A stretch of 64,000 nucleotides of DNA from CAZSXU01 sp964610505 (GCA_964610505.1 CAZSXU010000013.1:1-64000), one strand, 5' to 3'; shown: positions 52,312-61,922, counted from the stretch's first letter. Translations and numbers: made by a program. Notes: a model not told the origin generated them from the sequence alone.

Positions 52312-53616
52312 TTACGGGAACTCGACACGGTCACCGTTCAGAACAACTTCCACACCCCTCTTCCGAAGCTGATCGAAAAACTGGGGCTTCATTCGAACGT
52401 GCACGCGCGTCAAGCGTCCGCCGAAGCGTTCCTCACACACCTCCCCATGGCGATGAAGGAACGCGCGGACGGCTTCTTGGTCAATGGGAAACCGAACCTC
52501 GCCCTGGATCTCATGCGCTTCGATAAAGGACCGGATCGTGTCTCGAAGATCATCCAACCCTTCCCCGGTTCTGGCCGAGGTCAGCACGACCTCTCTGCCT
52601 TCCCGCTTCAGAAATCCGACCAGCCCCATACTGGTTGCAAGGTCCGTCTTGTTGAGGACCAGGATCTGTCTTTCGGGGCGACATTGGATTCCCTCGAGGA
52701 CCCGCTCGACAACCTCAATCTGTCGTTCTGCGCCCGGTTCACTCAAGTCTACGACGTGGAGCAGCAGATTCGCGTTCACCGCTTCCTCCAGCGTCGCGTG
52801 AAACGACGCGATCAGCGGGTGGGGAATCTTCCGAATGAACCCGACGGTATCCGAGAGAATCATTCGGCGTGAATCCGCCACATCCAGGATTCGACTCGTC
52901 GAGTCCACGGTGGCGAAGAGCCTGTCTTCCTCTACAACACCGGCGGATGTCAGCCGGTTGAAGAGACTCGACTTGCCGGCATTCGTGTAACCGACGAGAC
53001 AGGCCGTCAGCACCCCCTTTCGCCCTTGCCTCTGGACGCGTGTATCGTGCTCAACCTTCTTCAGCCGGGCCTTGAGCTTGCGGATTCGATCCCGGACTCG
53101 ACGACGATCCACCTCGAGTTGCGTTTCTCCGGGTCCCCGGGTCCCGATTCCCCCCCCCAGGCGCGAGAGATGCTCCCACAACCGGGCGAGTCTGGGGAGC
53201 TGATACTCCAGCTGAGCGAGTTCCACCTGGCTTTTCGCCACCGAGGTTCTTGCTCGAAGGGCGAAGATATCCAGAATCAATTCGCTCCGATCGACGACTC
53301 TCACGCCGATTTCGCGCTCCAGGTTCCTTCCCTGGGCCGGCGTCAGATCATCGTCGAAGATAATCAGGTTGACCTTGAGGGCCTTTGCCCTCTCGGCAAT
53401 CTCCCTGACCTTTCCAGACCCGATGTAGGTTCTCGTGTCGATCTTCGATCGGGTCTGAACGGTCCGCGCGAGGACTTCGACACCGGCCGTTTCGGCCAGA
53501 CGAGCCAGTTCCTCGAGCGGGGGGGCGTACCCGCCGGCATTGACCGAAGCGGCCCCGATTCCCACCAGAAGGGCTTTCTCCTCAGGTCTTGCCGCGTCGT
53601 GTTCTCCGTGCCCCAC
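52312..53616 (-). CDS. hflX: GTPase HflX
   Basis: About 434 residues using the GTG at 53616; a TTG at 53628 is an alternative, and the open frame extends further without family similarity. HflX binds the 50S subunit and splits stalled or heat-damaged ribosomes. The N-terminal HflX domain shows TRTYIGSGKVREIAERAKAL, IIFDDDLTPAQGRNLE and VVDRSELILDIFALRA. The linker shows GIGTRGPGETQLEVDRRRV. G-motifs are GYTNAGKSSLFN (G1), DTVGFIRKIPHPLIASF (G3) and NKTD (G4). The C-terminal domain is short and normal. Lies downstream of the gyrA terminator and upstream of the DUF72 gene. Confidence 0.93.
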   Translation of the reverse strand: MGHGEHDAARPEEKALLVGIGAASVNAGGYAPPLEELARLAETAGVEVLARTVQTRSKIDTRTYIGSGKVREIAERAKALKVNLIIFDDDLTPAQGRNLEREIGVRVVDRSELILDIFALRARTSVAKSQVELAQLEYQLPRLARLWEHLSRLGGGIGTRGPGETQLEVDRRRVRDRIRKLKARLKKVEHDTRVQRQGRKGVLTACLVGYTNAGKSSLFNRLTSAGVVEEDRLFATVDSTSRILDVADSRRMILSDTVGFIRKIPHPLIASFHATLEEAVNANLLLHVVDLSEPGAERQIEVVERVLEGIQCRPERQILVLNKTDLATSMGLVGFLKREGREVVLTSARTGEGLDDLRDTIRSFIEAHEIQGEVRFPIDQEAVRAFLHRHGEVCEERFGGRLTRVHVRMKPQFFDQLRKRGVEVVLNGDRVEFP

Positions 53617-53800
53617 TCGTCGATTCAATCGATCATCCCCATGTCCGCCTTCGACCGTGCCCGGGAGCGCACATTTCGGTGATCTGCAGGGCGGAACTCC
53701 CGGTGTACGCCGACTCCGCCATTCATCCTTTTCACCTCGTATCGCCGCCGATCGCTCCCCGCTGAACCCTTTCGGGGATCCGGCACCCGGACTCAACCCT

Positions 53801-53834
53801 CAACAAAACCGGGGACGGTATCCTCCCGTCCCCG
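53801..53834 (-). terminator. Terminator of the dnaN-dciA-gyrB-gyrA operon
   Basis: On the minus strand CGGGGACGG-GAGGATA-CCGTCCCCG followed by GTTTTGTTG, 110 bases after gyrA. The remainder of 53617-53944 shows no gene. Confidence 0.7.
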
Positions 53835-53944
53835 CAAGCTCTACCTTCGTTGAGTCGGTTCCAGCCTCCTCCCGGCGAAGGACGCGTTCACCCGCCCGGG
53901 TGCTTCGGGAAGCCCGTGGCGAGGGGTCGCCGGGCCAGTTCGGG

Positions 53945-56452
53945 CTAAGCTTCGGTGTCTTCGGACTCCTCCTCTTCGTTTCCGGAACTCTCCTCGGCGT
54001 CGGCTACCTCCTCGCCGTTGTCCGCCTCCTTGAGGGCAACTCGGGCAACGTCCACAACCTTGTCTCCCTTCGCCAAGTTGATGAGACGCACGCCCTGGGT
54101 GTTTCGACCAATGACGGAAACCCCGCTGATCGGGAGCCGGATCACAACGCCGCCGCTGGAGATGATCATCAGCTCATCGGTATCTCCCACTTCACGGATT
54201 GCAACGAGATCACCATTGCGGGGGGTGTTTCGAACCGTAATGATCCCCTTCCCGCCCCGGCGTGTCACGCGATAGTCCTCCATCGGCGACCGTTTGCCGT
54301 ACCCGTTCTCCGTGACGGAGAGAACGGTTCCCTCGTGGCGGACAACCACCATCCCGACCACATCGTCCTTCCCCTCCAGGGTCATTCCCCTCACGCCACG
54401 AGCGCTCCGTCCCATGGGGCGCACGTCCTCTTCCGGAAAACGGATCGCTTTGCCCGACTGGTTTCCAAGAATCAAATCTCGGCACCCGTCGGTGATCGCT
54501 GCCCCGATCAGTGCGTCTCCCGGATCCAGGGTGATCGAGATGATGCCTCCCCGCCTGGGATGCCGAAATGAGGAGAGACGGGTCTTCTTGATGTAACCCT
54601 TCTTCGTCGCCATGACCAGGAAGCGATCGTCAGCGAAATCGGTGACCGGAACCGTTTCGGTAACCTTCTCCCCCTGGCTCATCTGGAGGAGGTTCACCAC
54701 CGCCTTCCCGCGCGCCAGCCGCCCGGCCTGAGGAATGGCATGGACCTTCAGCCAATAGCACTTACCCCGGTCGGTGAAAAAGAGCAGGTAGTCATGCGTC
54801 GAGGCAATGAAAAGATGCTCGACGAAGTCATCGTCTCGAGTGTCCATCCCAGTCACGCCCCGCCCCCCCCGTCGCTGCCGGCGGTAGAGAGACATGGACA
54901 TTCGCTTGATGTATCCGGCATGGGATATGGCGATAACCACATCTTCCTCTGCGATGAGATCCTCCACATCCAGATCCCCGATTTCTTCAGCAATCTCGGT
55001 TCGCCGCTCGTCTCCCGCTTTTTCTCTGATGGCGACAATTTCTTCCTTGATGATTCCCATCACCCGATGTTCGGAAGCAAGAATGGACTTGAAGGACTCG
55101 ATCAGCTTAATCGTTTCCAGATAGTCGGTTTCAATCTTCTTCCGCTCAAGTCCGGTCAAGCGCTGCAGCCGCATATCCAGGATGGCCTGCGCCTGCTTCT
55201 CGCTCAGCTTGAATGTCTTCATGAGTCCCCCTCTCGCCTCTTCCGGCGAGCGGGATCCTCTGATGAGTTTGATGATGGCGTCGATGTGATCCAGCGCTGT
55301 TTTGAGGCCCTCGAGGATATGGGCTTTTTCCTCGGCCACGTTGAGGTCAAACTGCGTTCGACGGACCACGACGTTCTTGCGATGACCCACGTATGCCTCG
55401 ATCAACCCTTTGAGAGGCATGACGCTGGGTTTGATGCCGTCTTCGAGAGCAAGAAGAATGGCTCCGAAGGTTTCCTGCATCGGAGTGTGCTTGTAGAGCT
55501 GATTCAAGACGACGTTCGGCACGGCGTCCCGTTTGAGATCGATCACAATGCGCATGCCGTCTCGATCCGATTCATCGCGTAGATCCGCGATTCCCTGGAT
55601 CCTTCCATTGCGGACGAGATCGGCGATCTTCTCGATGAGGAGGTTCTTCGAAACCTGAAACGGGATTTCGCTCACGATGATGCTCTGGCGCCCGTTGGGA
55701 CGAACCTCGATGGACGCTCGGGCGCGAACCTGGATGGATCCCCTTCCGTTCAAGTAAGCGTCCCGAATTCCCTTCCGTCCGAGGATGATTCCGCCGGTGG
55801 GGAAATCCGGCCCCTGGACGATATTGAGAAGTTCTTCCGGGCTTACCTGGGGGTCGTCGATGACCCTGCAGATCGCGTCGATGACCTCACACAGGTTGTG
55901 CGGCGGGATGTTGGTGGCCATTCCCACGGCAATGCCCGACGATCCATTGCACAAGAGATTTGGAAATTTCCCGGGCAAGACCGTCGGCATCTTGCGCGTG
56001 CCATCGTAGTTCGGGACGAAATCGACGGTGTCTTTCTGGAGATCCTCCAGGATACTCAACGCCGGCCGAGCCATCCGAGCTTCCGTGTACCGCATGGCCG
56101 CCGGCGGATCGCCGTCGATCGAACCGAAGTTCCCCTGCCCATGGACCAGGGTGTACCGCATGTTAAAGTTCTGTGCCATTCGGACCAGGGTCGGGTAGAT
56201 GACCTGCTCCCCGTGGGGATGGTAGTTGCCGGATGTATCTCCCGCGATCTTCGCGCACTTTCGATGAGGACGATCGGGCGAAAGGTTGAGGTCGTTCATC
56301 GCGCAAAGGATTCGCCGCTGCGAAGGCTTGAGACCATCCCTCGCGTCGGGCAGCGCTCGAGACACAATGACACTCATGGAGTAGTCAATGTACGACGCCT
56401 TCATTTCATCTTCGATTTCAATGTGCACAACGCGATCCGCAGGTCCGGCCAA
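53945..56452 (-). CDS. gyrA: DNA gyrase subunit A
   Basis: 835 residues. The start is TTG at 56452 with AAGGAGG eight bases upstream. GyrA breaks and rejoins DNA during negative supercoiling. Catalytic Tyr122 is in AAMRYTEARM. The winged-helix/tower region is intact to about 500, and the C-terminal pinwheel has repeats such as RRQRRGGRGVTGM (the GyrA box), GRSARGVRGMTLEGKD and RNTQGVRLINL. The tail is acidic (EESSGNEEEESEDTEA). At the quinolone-determining site the sequence is HPHGEQVIYP, that is Gln83 and Pro87 where E. coli has Ser83 and Asp87. Last gene of the operon, 19 bases after gyrB. Confidence 0.97.
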   Translation of the reverse strand: MAGPADRVVHIEIEDEMKASYIDYSMSVIVSRALPDARDGLKPSQRRILCAMNDLNLSPDRPHRKCAKIAGDTSGNYHPHGEQVIYPTLVRMAQNFNMRYTLVHGQGNFGSIDGDPPAAMRYTEARMARPALSILEDLQKDTVDFVPNYDGTRKMPTVLPGKFPNLLCNGSSGIAVGMATNIPPHNLCEVIDAICRVIDDPQVSPEELLNIVQGPDFPTGGIILGRKGIRDAYLNGRGSIQVRARASIEVRPNGRQSIIVSEIPFQVSKNLLIEKIADLVRNGRIQGIADLRDESDRDGMRIVIDLKRDAVPNVVLNQLYKHTPMQETFGAILLALEDGIKPSVMPLKGLIEAYVGHRKNVVVRRTQFDLNVAEEKAHILEGLKTALDHIDAIIKLIRGSRSPEEARGGLMKTFKLSEKQAQAILDMRLQRLTGLERKKIETDYLETIKLIESFKSILASEHRVMGIIKEEIVAIREKAGDERRTEIAEEIGDLDVEDLIAEEDVVIAISHAGYIKRMSMSLYRRQRRGGRGVTGMDTRDDDFVEHLFIASTHDYLLFFTDRGKCYWLKVHAIPQAGRLARGKAVVNLLQMSQGEKVTETVPVTDFADDRFLVMATKKGYIKKTRLSSFRHPRRGGIISITLDPGDALIGAAITDGCRDLILGNQSGKAIRFPEEDVRPMGRSARGVRGMTLEGKDDVVGMVVVRHEGTVLSVTENGYGKRSPMEDYRVTRRGGKGIITVRNTPRNGDLVAIREVGDTDELMIISSGGVVIRLPISGVSVIGRNTQGVRLINLAKGDKVVDVARVALKEADNGEEVADAEESSGNEEEESEDTEA

Positions 56453-56471
56453 CGGTCACGCCTCCTTTTCC

Positions 56472-58475
56472 CTATGCATCCAGGTTCTGGACCAGGTGGG
56501 CATGCTTCTCGATGAACTCTCGTCGGGCATCGACTTTGGCGCCCATCAGAATCGTGAAGATTTGGTCTGCCTCCACCACGTCATCCACCCTCACCATCAG
56601 CATCGTTCGATTCTCCGGATCCATCGTCGTTTTCCACAACTGGTCCGGGTTCATCTCACCCAGCCCCTTGTAGCGCTGTATCGCCACGCCCTTCTCCCCC
56701 AGCTTCTTCAGAATTCGATCCCGCTCTCCGTCGCTGAACGCATAGTATTCGGCTTTGCCCTTCTTGATTCTGTACAGAGGAGCCTGCGCGATGTAGATGC
56801 GTCCCTCTTCGATGAGCTCTTTCATGTAGCGATAGAAGAAAGTCAGGAGAAGCGTACGTATATGTGAACCGTCCACGTCCGCATCGGTCATGATGATGAC
56901 CTTTCCGTAGCGGAGCTTGGAGGAATCAAACTCTTCACTTCCAATTCCTGTTCCCAGCGCCGTGATGATGGTTCGGATTTCCTCGTTGCCCAGGATGCGA
57001 TCGATTCTCGCCTTTTCCACGTTCAGGATCTTCCCTTTGATCGGCAGGATGGCCTGGAACTGCCGATCCCGTCCCTGCTTCGCCGATCCTCCTGCGGAGT
57101 CTCCCTCCACGATGTAGAGCTCCGAATGTTCGGCATCCGCAATGCTGCAATCGGCGAGCTTCCCCGGAAGCGGGCTCGACTCCAGAGCCGATTTCCGCCG
57201 GGTGAGTTCGCGCGCTTTCCTCGCCGCCTCTCTCGATCGACTGGCCGAGAGGCATTTCTCAAGAATCTTCCGCGCGACCGGAGGGGTCTCTTCCAGAAAC
57301 TGAGCAAGCCCCTCTCCAATGATGGATTCGACGATCCCCTTGGCCTCACTGTTTCCGAGCTTCGTTTTCGTCTGCCCCTCGAACTGGGGAGACTGCAACC
57401 TCACGGAGAGAACAGCCGTCAATCCTTCCCTCACGTCTTCTCCGCTCAACGTCGTCTTACCGTTCTTGATCAGGCCGTTCTTCTGCGCGTACGTGTTGAT
57501 GCACCGGGTGAGCGCCGCCTTGAAGCCGATGAGATGGGTCCCGCCTTCCTGCGTGTTAATGCTGTTGACAAACGAGAAGATGTTCTCCGCGTAGCCGGTC
57601 GTATACTGAAGAGAGGCCTCCAGCTCGATTCCATCCCGGGTCTTCTCGATGTAGACGGGTTTCCGGTGAAGGGGTTCACGATTCTCATTCAGGAACTTGA
57701 CGAACTCCACAACCCCGCCCTTGTACAGAAACTCATGTTTCAGCTCGGGCTTCGGGCCCGTCAGCACGATTCGAATTCCGCTATTGAGAAAGGCGAGCTC
57801 TCTGAGTCTCTGAGAAAGGGTATCGAAATTGAAATCAATGGCGTCGAAGATCTGTGCGTCCGGAAGAAATGTAACTTTTGTTCCCGCCCTCTTTCGCTTG
57901 CCGACGGTCTCCAGCTCGGTCACTGCGCCACCGCGCTCGTACCGCTGTCGATAGACGGTTCCCTCTCGGCAGACTTCGACTTCCAGCCATTCCGAGAGGG
58001 CATTCACGACCGAAACACCCACCCCATGGAGGCCCCCGGATACCTTATAGGCTTTGTCGTCGAACTTTCCGCCCGCGTGAAGCATCGTCATAACGACTTC
58101 GAGCGCCGGTTTCTTTTGAGTCGGGTGCATGTCGACGGGGATTCCCCGCCCGTCATCGATCACGGAAACTACATTGTCCGCATTGACGTTCACAATGATG
58201 TGCTTACAGTAGCCGGCCAGAGACTCATCGATGCTGTTGTCCACAACTTCGTAGACGAGATGATGCAGCCCCCGGGGACCCGTGCTACCGACGTACATAC
58301 TGGGGCGGCGCCGTACCGCTTCCATTCCCTTCAGAACTTGAATCTGGCCGGCGTCGTACTTCCGGGCTTCCGGATTCACGTCTGTTGACTCCGTCGCTTC
58401 CGTGGCGGTTTCATCCGTTACCTGATCAAGAGGCATATCCTCGGCGTATCTCTCCTTCCGCTGTTCTAACGACAT
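56472..58475 (-). CDS. gyrB: DNA gyrase subunit B
   Basis: 667 residues, ATG overlapping the end of dciA by ten bases. The ATPase subunit of gyrase. GHKL ATP site: EVVDNSIDESLAGYC, DDGRGIPVDMHP and KVSGGLHGVGVSVVNAL. Transducer region with QTKTKLGNSEAKGIVES. TOPRIM domain with YIVEGDSAGGSAKQGRDR, ILPIKGKILNVEKAR, TALGTGIGSEEFD and MTDADVDGSHIRTLLLTF. C-terminal RYKGLGEMNPDQLWKTTMDP. The N-terminus has a 38-residue low-complexity extension before KYDAGQIQVLKGMEAVRRRP, longer than in E. coli. No insertion is seen in the TOPRIM-tail region. Operon with dnaN, dciA and gyrA. Confidence 0.97.
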   Translation of the reverse strand: MSLEQRKERYAEDMPLDQVTDETATEATESTDVNPEARKYDAGQIQVLKGMEAVRRRPSMYVGSTGPRGLHHLVYEVVDNSIDESLAGYCKHIIVNVNADNVVSVIDDGRGIPVDMHPTQKKPALEVVMTMLHAGGKFDDKAYKVSGGLHGVGVSVVNALSEWLEVEVCREGTVYRQRYERGGAVTELETVGKRKRAGTKVTFLPDAQIFDAIDFNFDTLSQRLRELAFLNSGIRIVLTGPKPELKHEFLYKGGVVEFVKFLNENREPLHRKPVYIEKTRDGIELEASLQYTTGYAENIFSFVNSINTQEGGTHLIGFKAALTRCINTYAQKNGLIKNGKTTLSGEDVREGLTAVLSVRLQSPQFEGQTKTKLGNSEAKGIVESIIGEGLAQFLEETPPVARKILEKCLSASRSREAARKARELTRRKSALESSPLPGKLADCSIADAEHSELYIVEGDSAGGSAKQGRDRQFQAILPIKGKILNVEKARIDRILGNEEIRTIITALGTGIGSEEFDSSKLRYGKVIIMTDADVDGSHIRTLLLTFFYRYMKELIEEGRIYIAQAPLYRIKKGKAEYYAFSDGERDRILKKLGEKGVAIQRYKGLGEMNPDQLWKTTMDPENRTMLMVRVDDVVEADQIFTILMGAKVDARREFIEKHAHLVQNLDA

Positions 58476-58762
58476 ACGACAAGCCTGATGTCCCGAACCA
58501 CTTTCTTTCCCATCCGGTCGTTGAGTTTCCTGATGATTTCTCCTTGAAGAAGACCAACCTCCTGCTTCCAGAGAGAATCGTCGACGGCAATCGTCATTTT
58601 GCCGTTGTCAATCCGGACAGGCCTCGTGTGCGCCCTCACTGATTCACCAACGACATCCTTCCACATGAGGAGCGCCTTTCCCTCCGAGAGCCTTTTTCCC
58701 CACCCCTCACGGCGGGACAATCTCTCGAGGATGTCGCCGAGTTTTTCCACACCCTGGGTCAC
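58466..58762 (-). CDS. dciA: DciA-type helicase loader/operator (DUF721)
   Basis: 98 residues. DciA helps load the replicative DnaB helicase in bacteria that lack DnaC or DnaI. The DUF721 pattern is visible: LSRREGWGKRLSEGKALLMW, KDVVGESVRAHTRPVRIDNG, and MTIAVDDSLWKQEVGLLQGE, followed by IIRKLNDRMGKKVVRDIRL. It is short and basic, as in other members. The gene starts nine bases after dnaN and overlaps gyrB, in the slot where recF is found in many genomes. Location in the dnaN operon supports a replication role. Confidence 0.85.
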   Translation of the reverse strand: MTQGVEKLGDILERLSRREGWGKRLSEGKALLMWKDVVGESVRAHTRPVRIDNGKMTIAVDDSLWKQEVGLLQGEIIRKLNDRMGKKVVRDIRLVVCR

Positions 58763-58771
58763 GTTGCCCCT

Positions 58772-59887
58772 CTATTCCGCCAGACGAAGGGGCATGACGA
58801 GGCACAAGTATTCTTCCCCTTCCTTCGCCCCCTCGGCTTCCTCCAGTAGACCGGCTCCCACGGGACTCTTGAGAGACAGGGATACCGAGTCGCTGTCCAT
58901 GTGCCGCAAGGCATCAAGGAGATATACCGCGTTGAAGCCGATCGTCAGTTCGTCCGCTTTGTAATCGACCTCAAGTTCTTCGTTGGCTTCCCCCACGTCT
59001 GCGGTACGAGCCGCGAGCCCCACCATTCCAGATCTCAGATGCAGCCGAACTTGCCGGGTGAGTGCATCCGAGAGAATCGAAACTCGACGGATAGCGGAAA
59101 TCAGATCCGCACGTGTCACGGACATTGTCTTGTCATTGTCCTTGGGAATCACCTGTTCATACTTTGGGAAAGGACCTTCGAGAAGACGTGCAAACACCTG
59201 TGCGGTACCCAGTTCAAAAGCAATGTAGTTCTTTCCCAGCGAGACCTTCACTTCCCCATCGAAATCCCCTAGGATTTTTCCAACTTGTCCAAGCGCCTTC
59301 GGAGGAACGATTGCACTGAGCGTCTCTTTGACGCCATATTTTCCCTCGACCGCAAGCCGGGCCAAGCGGTGACCGTCGGTCGCCACCATAGCCGTTTGCT
59401 GGCCGTCGACTTCCCAGAATACCCCGTTTAGTGCTCCCCTCGTCTCGTCCGTGGAGACTGCATAGGCGGTCTTACGGATGAGTCTCTGGAGGTTTTGAGA
59501 CTGCACCGAGAACGTAATCGGCTTTTCCAATGAAGGTGGGCTTGGAAACTCTTCTCCCTTCATCCCCATCACCTTAAACGTGCTGGGTCCGCAGAAAATT
59601 TCAATCTGTTCAGCGGAAATTGCAACCTTCACTTCGTCCCCGGGAAGTTCCCTCGCAATCTCGTGAAACCGGCGGGCAGGGATGGTAACCTGACCTTCCT
59701 GTTCCACTTTCCCAGTCACTCGATTCACCACCGAAATATCCAGGTCGCTCGCGCGGAATGAAATCTCCTTCCCGGACGCGGTAACCAGTATGTTCGCCAA
59801 CACCGGGAGAGTGCTCTTGGGCGGCACCACGGCTACTACCCGATCAATGGCCGCGACCAGATCACTCTGCGACAACGTAAATTTCAT
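58772..59887 (-). CDS. dnaN: DNA polymerase III beta subunit (sliding clamp)
   Basis: 371 residues from the ATG at 59887 with GAGGAGGG upstream; the longer open frame adds 12 residues without similarity. The clamp tethers the replicase to DNA. Features: MKFTLSQSDLVAAIDRVVAV, STLPVLANILVTASGKEISF, ATDGHRLARLAVEGKYGVKE, GKNYIAFELGTAQVFARLLE (with the GPFPKYEQVIP loop) and the C-terminal clamp-binding end LVMPLRLAE. Three repeated domains of about 120 residues, normal length. First gene of the dnaN-dciA-gyrB-gyrA operon. Confidence 0.97.
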   Translation of the reverse strand: MKFTLSQSDLVAAIDRVVAVVPPKSTLPVLANILVTASGKEISFRASDLDISVVNRVTGKVEQEGQVTIPARRFHEIARELPGDEVKVAISAEQIEIFCGPSTFKVMGMKGEEFPSPPSLEKPITFSVQSQNLQRLIRKTAYAVSTDETRGALNGVFWEVDGQQTAMVATDGHRLARLAVEGKYGVKETLSAIVPPKALGQVGKILGDFDGEVKVSLGKNYIAFELGTAQVFARLLEGPFPKYEQVIPKDNDKTMSVTRADLISAIRRVSILSDALTRQVRLHLRSGMVGLAARTADVGEANEELEVDYKADELTIGFNAVYLLDALRHMDSDSVSLSLKSPVGAGLLEEAEGAKEGEEYLCLVMPLRLAE

Positions 59888-59957
59888 AGCACCCTCCTCG
59901 GCCTCGTGATGAGGCATGCCCACCTTCCCAAGATCGCCTGAGCACTTGTGCTACCAG

Positions 59958-59987
59958 ATGTTACAGATACTTTTGACTTGTTGTCAA
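59958..59987 (-). promoter_or_regulatory. dnaN operon promoter
   Basis: On the minus strand TTGACA (59987-59982), 18 bases, TAACAT (59963-59958), giving a leader of about 60 bases. The palindrome AGCAC-TT-GTGCT (59941-59952) lies at the expected transcript start and might be a regulator site. Confidence 0.5.
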
Positions 59988-60120
59988 TCACTTTTTGGCT
60001 CGCATTTTCGCTGCTCTTCCGGCAGCTCGATTCCTTTTCTAATGGATTGTCTCACAACGAAATTCCCCCTATTTCTGTGACCCGTTTTGGCGCGTAATTT
60101 TGCATCTTTAATCCACGCTT

Positions 60121-60294
60121 TCTAAGGTCTTCTTGACTATTATAATAATATAATGGTTATATAATAAGAAGAAAGGGATGTAGAGTAATAACGTTATTAT
60201 TATATATAAGAGGATGATTCTTATGGAAGGTTGGGTGTTGATTCTTATTCTATAATAGCTTTAAGCTCGTAGTAATAGTAGAAGCTGTGGAAAA
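60121..60294. other. Origin unwinding element: AT-rich DUE, DnaA-trio and DnaA box (dnaA-dnaN side)
   Basis: The stretch 60130-60260 is strikingly AT-rich (TATTATAATAATATAATGG, GTTATTATTATATATAAG). Next comes TAG-TAA-TAG-TAG at 60270-60281, a four-base spacer AAGC and TGTGGAAAA at 60286-60294, which is TTTTCCACA on the minus strand, a near-consensus DnaA box. Read from the box this is 3'-GAT-GAT-AAT-GAT, the DnaA-trio layout known from the Bacillus origin. No gene in 59988-60538. Confidence 0.65.
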
Positions 60295-60538
60295 GTGAGT
60301 AAGTTAGTGGGTAGATTGGGTATCTTTTTATTTTATAGGAAGATGTGGGTATGAAATAAGAAGGGAAGTGAGGTGGGTGAAAGGTGAAGAAAGTAGCGGT
60401 GGATGGTCTTGGAGTGGGTAAGGAAAAAAGAAGAGAGACTTCTCCTCATGAAATCCACAGGTAGTCCGGAAGATTTGGACGGGGTAGGGAAATGGTAAAT
60501 TGGAAAGTGAAAAAGAGGCGCTGAAAAAGGTGATGGTG

Positions 60539-61894
60539 CTAACGAGATGCACTGGCTTGAAGGCGGGCGGTGAGATGGTCAATGGTCCGGTGAAAATCTG
60601 AGTTGGACTCAATGCGAGTGGCAATCCGATCACAGGCATGCATCACGGTGGTGTGGTCCCTTCCGCCAAACCGGTTTCCAATCTCGTTCAGAGACAGATC
60701 TGTAAGGCAGCGGCACAAATACATGGCGACTTGGCGGGGGTAAACAAGGGCATTGGTTCTCCTGCGAGAGCGCATGGCTTCAAGGGGAACGTCAAAGTGC
60801 TGGGCTATGGTGCGTTGAATCTGGTCAACGGTAATCGGACGAACAGCTTTGTAGAGGAAATCCTTAAGAACTTCGCCGGCGGTCTCAACCGTGATTTCCT
60901 TGCCGGTGAGGGAGGAATAGGCAAGGAGCTTAATGAGAGAGCCTTCCAATTCACGGATACTGGAAGTTGTCGAATCGGCAATCATGAGAAGCACGTCATT
61001 GGGAATCGAAAGACCGTCCAGCTCGGCTTTCTTGCGGAGAATGGCAATGCGAGTCTCTAAATCCGGAGGCTGGATGTCCGTAACGAGGCCCCACTCAAAG
61101 CGGGAGACAAGCCGTTCCTCGAGAGTGGAAATGTCTTTTGGAGGGCGATCGGACGTGACAACGATCTGCTTGTGCGCATCGTAAAGCGAATTGAACGTAT
61201 GAAAGAACTCCTCCTGGGTACTCTCTTTTCCGGCCAGGAACTGAATGTCATCGATGAGAAGGACGTCAACCCCTCGATATCGGGTACGGAACTCCAGGGT
61301 CCGAGCATGTTGAATGGCATAGATCATTTCGTTCATGAAGGTCTCGGCAGAAACGTAGCAAACCCTTTTGGAGTTGCTCTGCTCTCTGACGTGGTGACCG
61401 ATGGCCTGCATGATGTGAGTCTTGCCGAGCCCAACGCCCCCATATATAAATAATGGATTATATGTCTGTGCAGGATTCTGTGCAACGGCCAGAGAAGCGG
61501 CGTGGCAGAAGTGATTGCTGCTGCCGACGACGAAGTTCGAGAAAGTGTAGCGCGGATTCAGAGGATTGGCATCCTGGTCCACATGTATCGGGGCACTTGG
61601 AGTCGGGGCACCGGAGTCCGAAGGAATGCGGCCAATCTGTGCGCTCTTGGACACCGTGAACTCGACAGCCATATCCTGGTTTGCCGCGGTTCGAACGGCA
61701 CTGTTTGCAAGGTTGAGATAGCGCTCCTTCAACCATTCGGCAAAAAAGAGGTTTGGTGCCTCGACGACCAGGCCGGACTTGGAAAAGGCGATGCCTTTTG
61801 TTGGTCTAAACCAAGTCTCAAAGACCTGACCATCGACCTGATGGGCAATATTAGTAAGGGATTGCTCCCAGAGCTCGGCCGCTGTGAACTGCAT
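60539..61894 (-). CDS. dnaA: Chromosomal replication initiator DnaA
   Basis: 451 residues from the ATG at 61894, my preferred start because the protein then begins like other DnaA (AAELWEQSLTNIAHQVDGQV, FETWFRP). Starts at 61921 or 61972 would translate through a DnaA box. Domain III: Walker A YGGVGLGKTHIMQAI, Walker B VLLIDDIQFLAGKE, SDRPPKDISTLEERLVSRFE (sensor/arginine region). Domain IV: YPRQVAMYLCRCLTDLSLNE and the signature GGRDHTTVMHACDRI. DnaA opens the origin with ATP. Flanked on both sides by origin elements; DnaA boxes upstream imply autoregulation. Confidence 0.97.
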   Translation of the reverse strand: MQFTAAELWEQSLTNIAHQVDGQVFETWFRPTKGIAFSKSGLVVEAPNLFFAEWLKERYLNLANSAVRTAANQDMAVEFTVSKSAQIGRIPSDSGAPTPSAPIHVDQDANPLNPRYTFSNFVVGSSNHFCHAASLAVAQNPAQTYNPLFIYGGVGLGKTHIMQAIGHHVREQSNSKRVCYVSAETFMNEMIYAIQHARTLEFRTRYRGVDVLLIDDIQFLAGKESTQEEFFHTFNSLYDAHKQIVVTSDRPPKDISTLEERLVSRFEWGLVTDIQPPDLETRIAILRKKAELDGLSIPNDVLLMIADSTTSSIRELEGSLIKLLAYSSLTGKEITVETAGEVLKDFLYKAVRPITVDQIQRTIAQHFDVPLEAMRSRRRTNALVYPRQVAMYLCRCLTDLSLNEIGNRFGGRDHTTVMHACDRIATRIESNSDFHRTIDHLTARLQASASR

Positions 61895-61922
61895 TCCGGA
61901 ATCTATGTTATTTGTACACATG

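Noticed and set aside
59941..59952. AGCACTTGTGCT near dnaN as a second LexA box
   Set aside because: The half-sites are separated by two bases where the lexA-promoter box has GCAC-N4-GTGC, and flanking T/A do not match.
60328..60639. Minus-strand open frame of 103 codons downstream of dnaA
   Set aside because: It overlaps the dnaA end, is low-complexity Pro/Ser/Phe-rich and has no ribosome site; a by-product of AT- and purine-rich origin DNA.
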